Part shown: positions 59,256 through 60,805 of the stretch, in pieces
Layout of the letters: each line of letters begins with the position of its first letter
Position numbering within the stretch: the first letter of the stretch is position 1
NCBI RefSeq assembly: GCF_002954775.1
Contig: NZ_PJME01000055.1
Location: 1-60,805, forward strand
Reading direction: 5' to 3'
Source of the DNA: Streptomyces geranii
GTDB lineage: Bacteria; Actinomycetota; Actinomycetes; Streptomycetales; Streptomycetaceae
Length of the DNA: 60,805 nucleotides
The notes under the pieces: generated by a model
Seen by the model: the letters and a program-made list of their open reading frames with translations, nothing else
Told to the model about the DNA's origin: nothing
The model's database searches: none
Position numbers and translations under genes: made by a program

Positions 59256-59481
59256 GTCCAGTTACAGCGGCAACACGGGTGGCGACTGCGTCGAGTGCGC
59301 CTCTCTCGGCACCGCCGCCTGGCACAAGTCCTCGTACAGCGGCAACACCGGCGGCGAGTGCGTCGAAGTCGCCTCCCTCAACCCCCACATCGCCGTCCGC
59401 GACTCCAAGGCCCCCGGCGTCGGCACTCTCACGCTCACGCCGGAGGCATTCGTCGCCTTCGTGCTGGGCGTGAGTACGTGA
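59215..59481 (+). CDS. DUF397 protein with duplicated core
   Basis: An 88-residue protein. The DUF397 core motif is present twice in tandem, WRKSSYSGNTGGDCVECASL and WHKSSYSGNTGGECVEVASL, followed by the usual IAVRDSKAPGVGTLTLTPEAF end. DUF397 proteins pair with WhiJ-like regulators and are thought to counteract them. ATG at 59215 lies inside the regulator gene, so the two are coupled. The stop overlaps the next gene's GTG. Confidence 0.92.
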   Translation: MGSTSDPTNVLWRKSSYSGNTGGDCVECASLGTAAWHKSSYSGNTGGECVEVASLNPHIAVRDSKAPGVGTLTLTPEAFVAFVLGVST

Positions 59482-60020
59482 GACTAGCCGGGCGCCTCCT
59501 CTCCTTTTGGCGTCAGCGGCATCTGCGGGCCGAGTGGGCCGAACTGAAGAGGCTGGAGGAAGCTGACGAGCGAGGGGAGCCACTGGTGATCCCGGAGAGT
59601 ACCGTCGCGCCGCCTCCCGGGGGTTGGTTCCCGTGCCCCTGCTGTGGACATCAGACGTTCGGCGAGCAGGGGGGCTACGAGATCTGTGCCGTCTGCTTCT
59701 GGGAGGACGATCTGTCCCAACTGCGGTGGCCGTGGGGAGGCTTCGGCGCCAACGCGGTGTGCCTGGTGGACGCCCAACTCAACTACCAGCGCCTCGGGGC
59801 GATGGAAGAGCGCTTCCTCAAGGACGTACGGCCTCCGGCGAGTGATGAGCCGCTGGATCCCGGATGGCGCCCGATCGATCCGTCGCGAGACTCCTTCGAG
59901 ACGCCGGCGGAAAGTCGCGGCGAATGGCAGGACGACGCGACGCTTCTGTACTGGTGGCGTCCGACGTACTGGCGGGCGGGCGAGCGTCCTGCGGCGCCGC
60001 CTTCTCCTTCGCAGGACTGA
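59478..60020 (+). CDS. CPCC-type cysteine-rich protein
   Basis: A 180-residue protein with a CPCC domain: FPCPCCGH (Cys53, 55, 56) and YEICAVCFWEDD (Cys70, 73), a likely zinc site, followed by DLSQLRWPWGGFGANAVCLV and LNYQRLGAMEERFLKDVRPP. The family is uncharacterised but common beside polymorphic-toxin and regulator genes. GTG at 59478 overlaps the DUF397 stop (GTGA), giving a coupled three-gene unit. Confidence 0.88.
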   Translation: MRLAGRLLSFWRQRHLRAEWAELKRLEEADERGEPLVIPESTVAPPPGGWFPCPCCGHQTFGEQGGYEICAVCFWEDDLSQLRWPWGGFGANAVCLVDAQLNYQRLGAMEERFLKDVRPPASDEPLDPGWRPIDPSRDSFETPAESRGEWQDDATLLYWWRPTYWRAGERPAAPPSPSQD

Positions 60021-60087
60021 GCCGGGTCTGTTCGGACGCCTCACTGTTCAACCGTCCACGCGACGGGCGAGCGGGCGGGACATCCAC

Positions 60088-60216
60088 TACTGCGAGTGCG
60101 TCGAAGCCGCCCCCCCCTGAACCCCCACATCGCCGTCCGCGACTCAAAGGCCCCCGGCGTCGGCACCCTCATGCTCACGCCGGAGGCTTTCGGTACGTTC
60201 GTGCGGGCGGCGGCGC
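60088..60216 (+). pseudogene. Decayed DUF397 gene fragment
   Basis: Bases 60094-60210 repeat much of the 3' half of the intact DUF397 gene: GAGTGCGTCGAAG, then CCCACATCGCCGTCCGCGAC, then CTCACGCCGGAGGC. The translation CECVEA is broken at a C8 run, and NPHIAVRDSKAPG continues in another frame. The first half and a start codon are missing. Confidence 0.85.
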
Positions 60217-60247
60217 GTACCTGCCAGGGGGGAGCGCGGGCGCATCC

Positions 60248-60693
60248 TCAGCGCTTGATGCGGCCCCGGATCGCTAGGACTCCGAGGGCCAGGAGCGTGG
60301 GTTCGAGGAGGCGGGAGGCCATCTCGACGTAGGTACCGGCGGTGGTGAGGTTCTGCCCGCTGGAGCGGAAGACGACGGAGTTGACGGCGACGCGGGTGGC
60401 TTTCTCCGCGCGGGCCCAGGTCATGCGCTCGCGCCAACCGCCGTGCAGGGCGGGGGCCGGGGTGCTGGTGTCGAGGCTGATCCTGCCGCCCTGGACCGTG
60501 CCGGTGGTGGTGGGGTCGGGGTCGTGGGTGGGCAGGCCGCAGCCCATGAGGAGCAGTACCGTCAGGGCCATGGCGGCGAGCAGCCAGGTGAAGGCGCGCG
60601 AGGCGCGCAGGCCGTAGCCGGACAGCAGCCAGTACCCCCACAGCAGGCGGCGTTCGCCTTTCGTGGTGCCGGTGGCGTCGTGGCGGCGCATCT
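60248..60693 (-). CDS. Membrane protein, 3' exon interrupted by a group II intron
   Basis: About 147 codons of a protein whose 5' part is cut off by an intron. It starts in frame with MRRHDATGTTKGERRLLWGY, then WLLSGYGLRASRAFTWLLAA and MALTVLLLMGCGLP (a membrane helix), an outside region, and a C-terminal helix LLEPTLLALGVLAIRG. I recall this end from Streptomyces membrane proteins that begin with pentapeptide repeats; that is memory, not a search. The apparent longer frame (to 60763) reads through intron sequence and is not real. The first bases AG would complete a codon begun in the upstream exon. Confidence 0.75.
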
Positions 60694-60805
60694 GTCGGGT
60701 AGGCCCCGCCCCTCTCGGGACGAGGCCCCCCTCAGAACCGTGCGTGCGGGTTTCCCCGCACACGGCTCAAGCAGACCGCGGGGACAGCACGTGATTCTGC
60801 TGTTG
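60694..60805 (-). mobile_element. 3' end (domains V and VI) of a group II intron
   Basis: On the minus strand, 60768-60735 forms the 34-nt domain V hairpin beginning GAGCCGTGTGCGG, with a GGAAAC-type loop and ending ACGGTTC. The AGC triad is present. Domain VI follows as a stem GGCCTCGTCCC / GGGGCGGGGCC with a GAGA loop and an unpaired A at 60700, 7 nt before the predicted 3' end (ACCCGAC, last base 60694). The maturase gene and 5' end lie beyond the window. Confidence 0.85.

Noticed and set aside
60248..60763. 171-residue protein start at 60763
   Set aside because: Its first 24 residues come from intron domains V-VI and would not be in the spliced protein.

Overview
The window is high-GC actinobacterial DNA, almost certainly a Streptomyces chromosome. 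Indicators are dense GC-rich genes with frequent GTG starts, a snapalysin gene paired with its LysR regulator, several twin-arginine secreted proteins, a WhiJ-like regulator with DUF397 and ATPase partners, and a TTA leucine codon in a secreted protease gene. The aspartyl-tRNA synthetase gene, two methionyl-tRNA synthetase genes and an exact 14-bp parS site suggest a core, origin-proximal location. No rRNA, tRNA or CRISPR array was recognised.

Layout. 1-7.4 kb: GlxA-type regulator with a LURP-one-like protein, cupin, M18 aminopeptidase, acyl-CoA dehydrogenase, a Tat lipoprotein of the intradiol dioxygenase family, and an SseB-like protein. 7.6-14.1 kb: a large secreted propeller/Ig-like protein, a pirin, a BRO-N protein with an apparent ATC start, and a PAS-GAF-SpoIIE-ATPase phosphatase. 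14.2-19.9 kb: parS, aspS, two secreted intradiol dioxygenase paralogues with an iron box between them, and an MFS carboxylate-type transporter with twin operator-like sites. 20-24.3 kb: a secreted FG-GAP protein, a PH-domain protein and a small membrane protein.

24.4-28.5 kb holds two different methionyl-tRNA synthetases on the minus strand with a VapBC toxin-antitoxin pair between them. 28.6-34.4 kb: VWA (TerF-like) protein, PhoX phosphatase behind a PHO box, and the LysR/snapalysin pair. 34.3-47.3 kb: an FUSC membrane protein in a three-gene operon, a MocR-type regulator, small membrane and secreted proteins, a membrane PP2C phosphatase, a gene carrying a dispersed repeat in frame, an M20 amidohydrolase, a TM-helix channel-like protein and a secreted NPP1/NLP necrosis-type protein. 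47.6-56.8 kb: two tandem paralogues of an HTH-nSTAND1-membrane-WD40 protein, followed by a convergent HTH-membrane-extracellular protein. 56.9-60.8 kb: small secreted and regulatory genes, a duplicated and partly decayed DUF397 element, and a membrane protein gene interrupted at the right edge by the 3' end of a group II intron.

The best candidates for new biology are the iron-box-associated secreted dioxygenases, VapBC lodged between two MetRS genes, the tandem HTH-nSTAND1-WD40 pair, and the group II intron interrupting a membrane-protein gene. Functions come from sequence recognition only; no database search was run.
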